The notes beneath the pieces are model-generated. The model was not told the DNA's origin. It made no database searches and worked only from the letters and a program-made list of their open reading frames with translations. Shown piece by piece: positions 63,917-64,000 of a stretch of DNA of 64,000 bases; position 1 is the stretch's first letter; the number at the start of each line of letters is the position of its first letter. A program made the position numbers and the translations under genes. Source of the stretch: Pukyongia salina (GTDB lineage: Bacteria > Bacteroidota > Bacteroidia > Flavobacteriales > Flavobacteriaceae); assembly GCF_002966125.1 (NCBI RefSeq), contig NZ_CP027062.1, forward strand, positions 248,001 to 312,000, written 5' to 3'.

Positions 63917-64000
63917 TTAGTTATTTGTAGGGTCTGAAATGAATACTTTTAGAAGAGCTTTGGCTTCTCCTTTTGCGCATGCATTGGAAACCGCTGTAAG
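63917..64000 (-). CDS. Possible 3' end of a further minus-strand gene
   Basis: A minus-strand frame is open from the window edge for 27 codons to a TAA at 63917-63919, reading AVSNACAKGEAKALLKVFIS near its end. Composition is protein-like and orientation agrees with the downstream giant gene, but the piece is too short to identify. An opposite-strand frame starting at 63939 is also open, so this is tentative. Confidence 0.35.
   Translation of the reverse strand, partial: LTAVSNACAKGEAKALLKVFISDPTNN

Noticed and set aside
63939-64000. Plus-strand start codon open to the window edge
   Set aside because: Only about 20 codons are visible and a more protein-like frame occupies the other strand; not enough to call.

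Overview
The window looks like chromosome from a marine Flavobacteriaceae-type Bacteroidetes. The evidence is type IX secretion (T9SS) proteins with both kinds of C-terminal sorting domain, PorP/SprF and PorE-like partners, a SusC-like/TonB-type outer membrane receptor, and promoters of the Bacteroidetes TTG / TAnnTTTG kind. I see no rRNA, tRNA, IS element, integrase or CRISPR array.

Layout. 1-10.5 kb is housekeeping and envelope: the 3' part of a sodium:solute symporter, a CoA-binding protein, a TonB-type receptor, fabH, an S9 peptidase and htpG. 10.5-15.6 kb is an unusual cassette: a small unknown protein, three phage-tail-collar (microcystin-dependent-protein-like) genes, two methyltransferases with a protein-arginine-methyltransferase-like double-E loop, and a Tat-exported intradiol-dioxygenase-fold protein that has lost its iron ligands. 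15.7-23 kb is one 2428-residue secreted HYR-repeat protein with a type A T9SS signal. 23-31 kb is ordinary: two DoxX-like membrane proteins around an AlkB-like oxygenase, an S1/P1 nuclease, an alpha/beta hydrolase, a DUF819 transporter-like protein, a DUF4369 lipoprotein and the operon idi-queD-manA-(89 aa). 31-64 kb, all on the minus strand, holds two giant surface-protein operons: a 4721-aa vWA/repeat protein followed by PorP, then a 4750-aa Ig/repeat protein followed by PorP and a PorE-like OmpA protein.

How they work together. The giants end in an essentially identical type B (gliding-motility-associated) sorting domain, and each is followed by its own PorP/SprF-like protein. The two PorP proteins are identical in sequence. 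The whole PorP + spacer + sorting-domain block (about 1.5 kb) is duplicated with only four differences that I found. Inside the giants there are near-identical DNA tandem repeats of 891, 360, 369, 384 and 381 bp, including a higher-order duplication. Together these point to ongoing recombination that changes the length of the adhesins.

The most promising candidate for an undescribed system is the collar/PRMT-like cassette. Its flanking promoters, and that of the S9 peptidase, share a pair of ACG boxes exactly one helical turn apart, 28-29 bp upstream of a TAnnTTTG-like element. All statements rest on reading the sequence. Family names come from motif recognition, without any database search.
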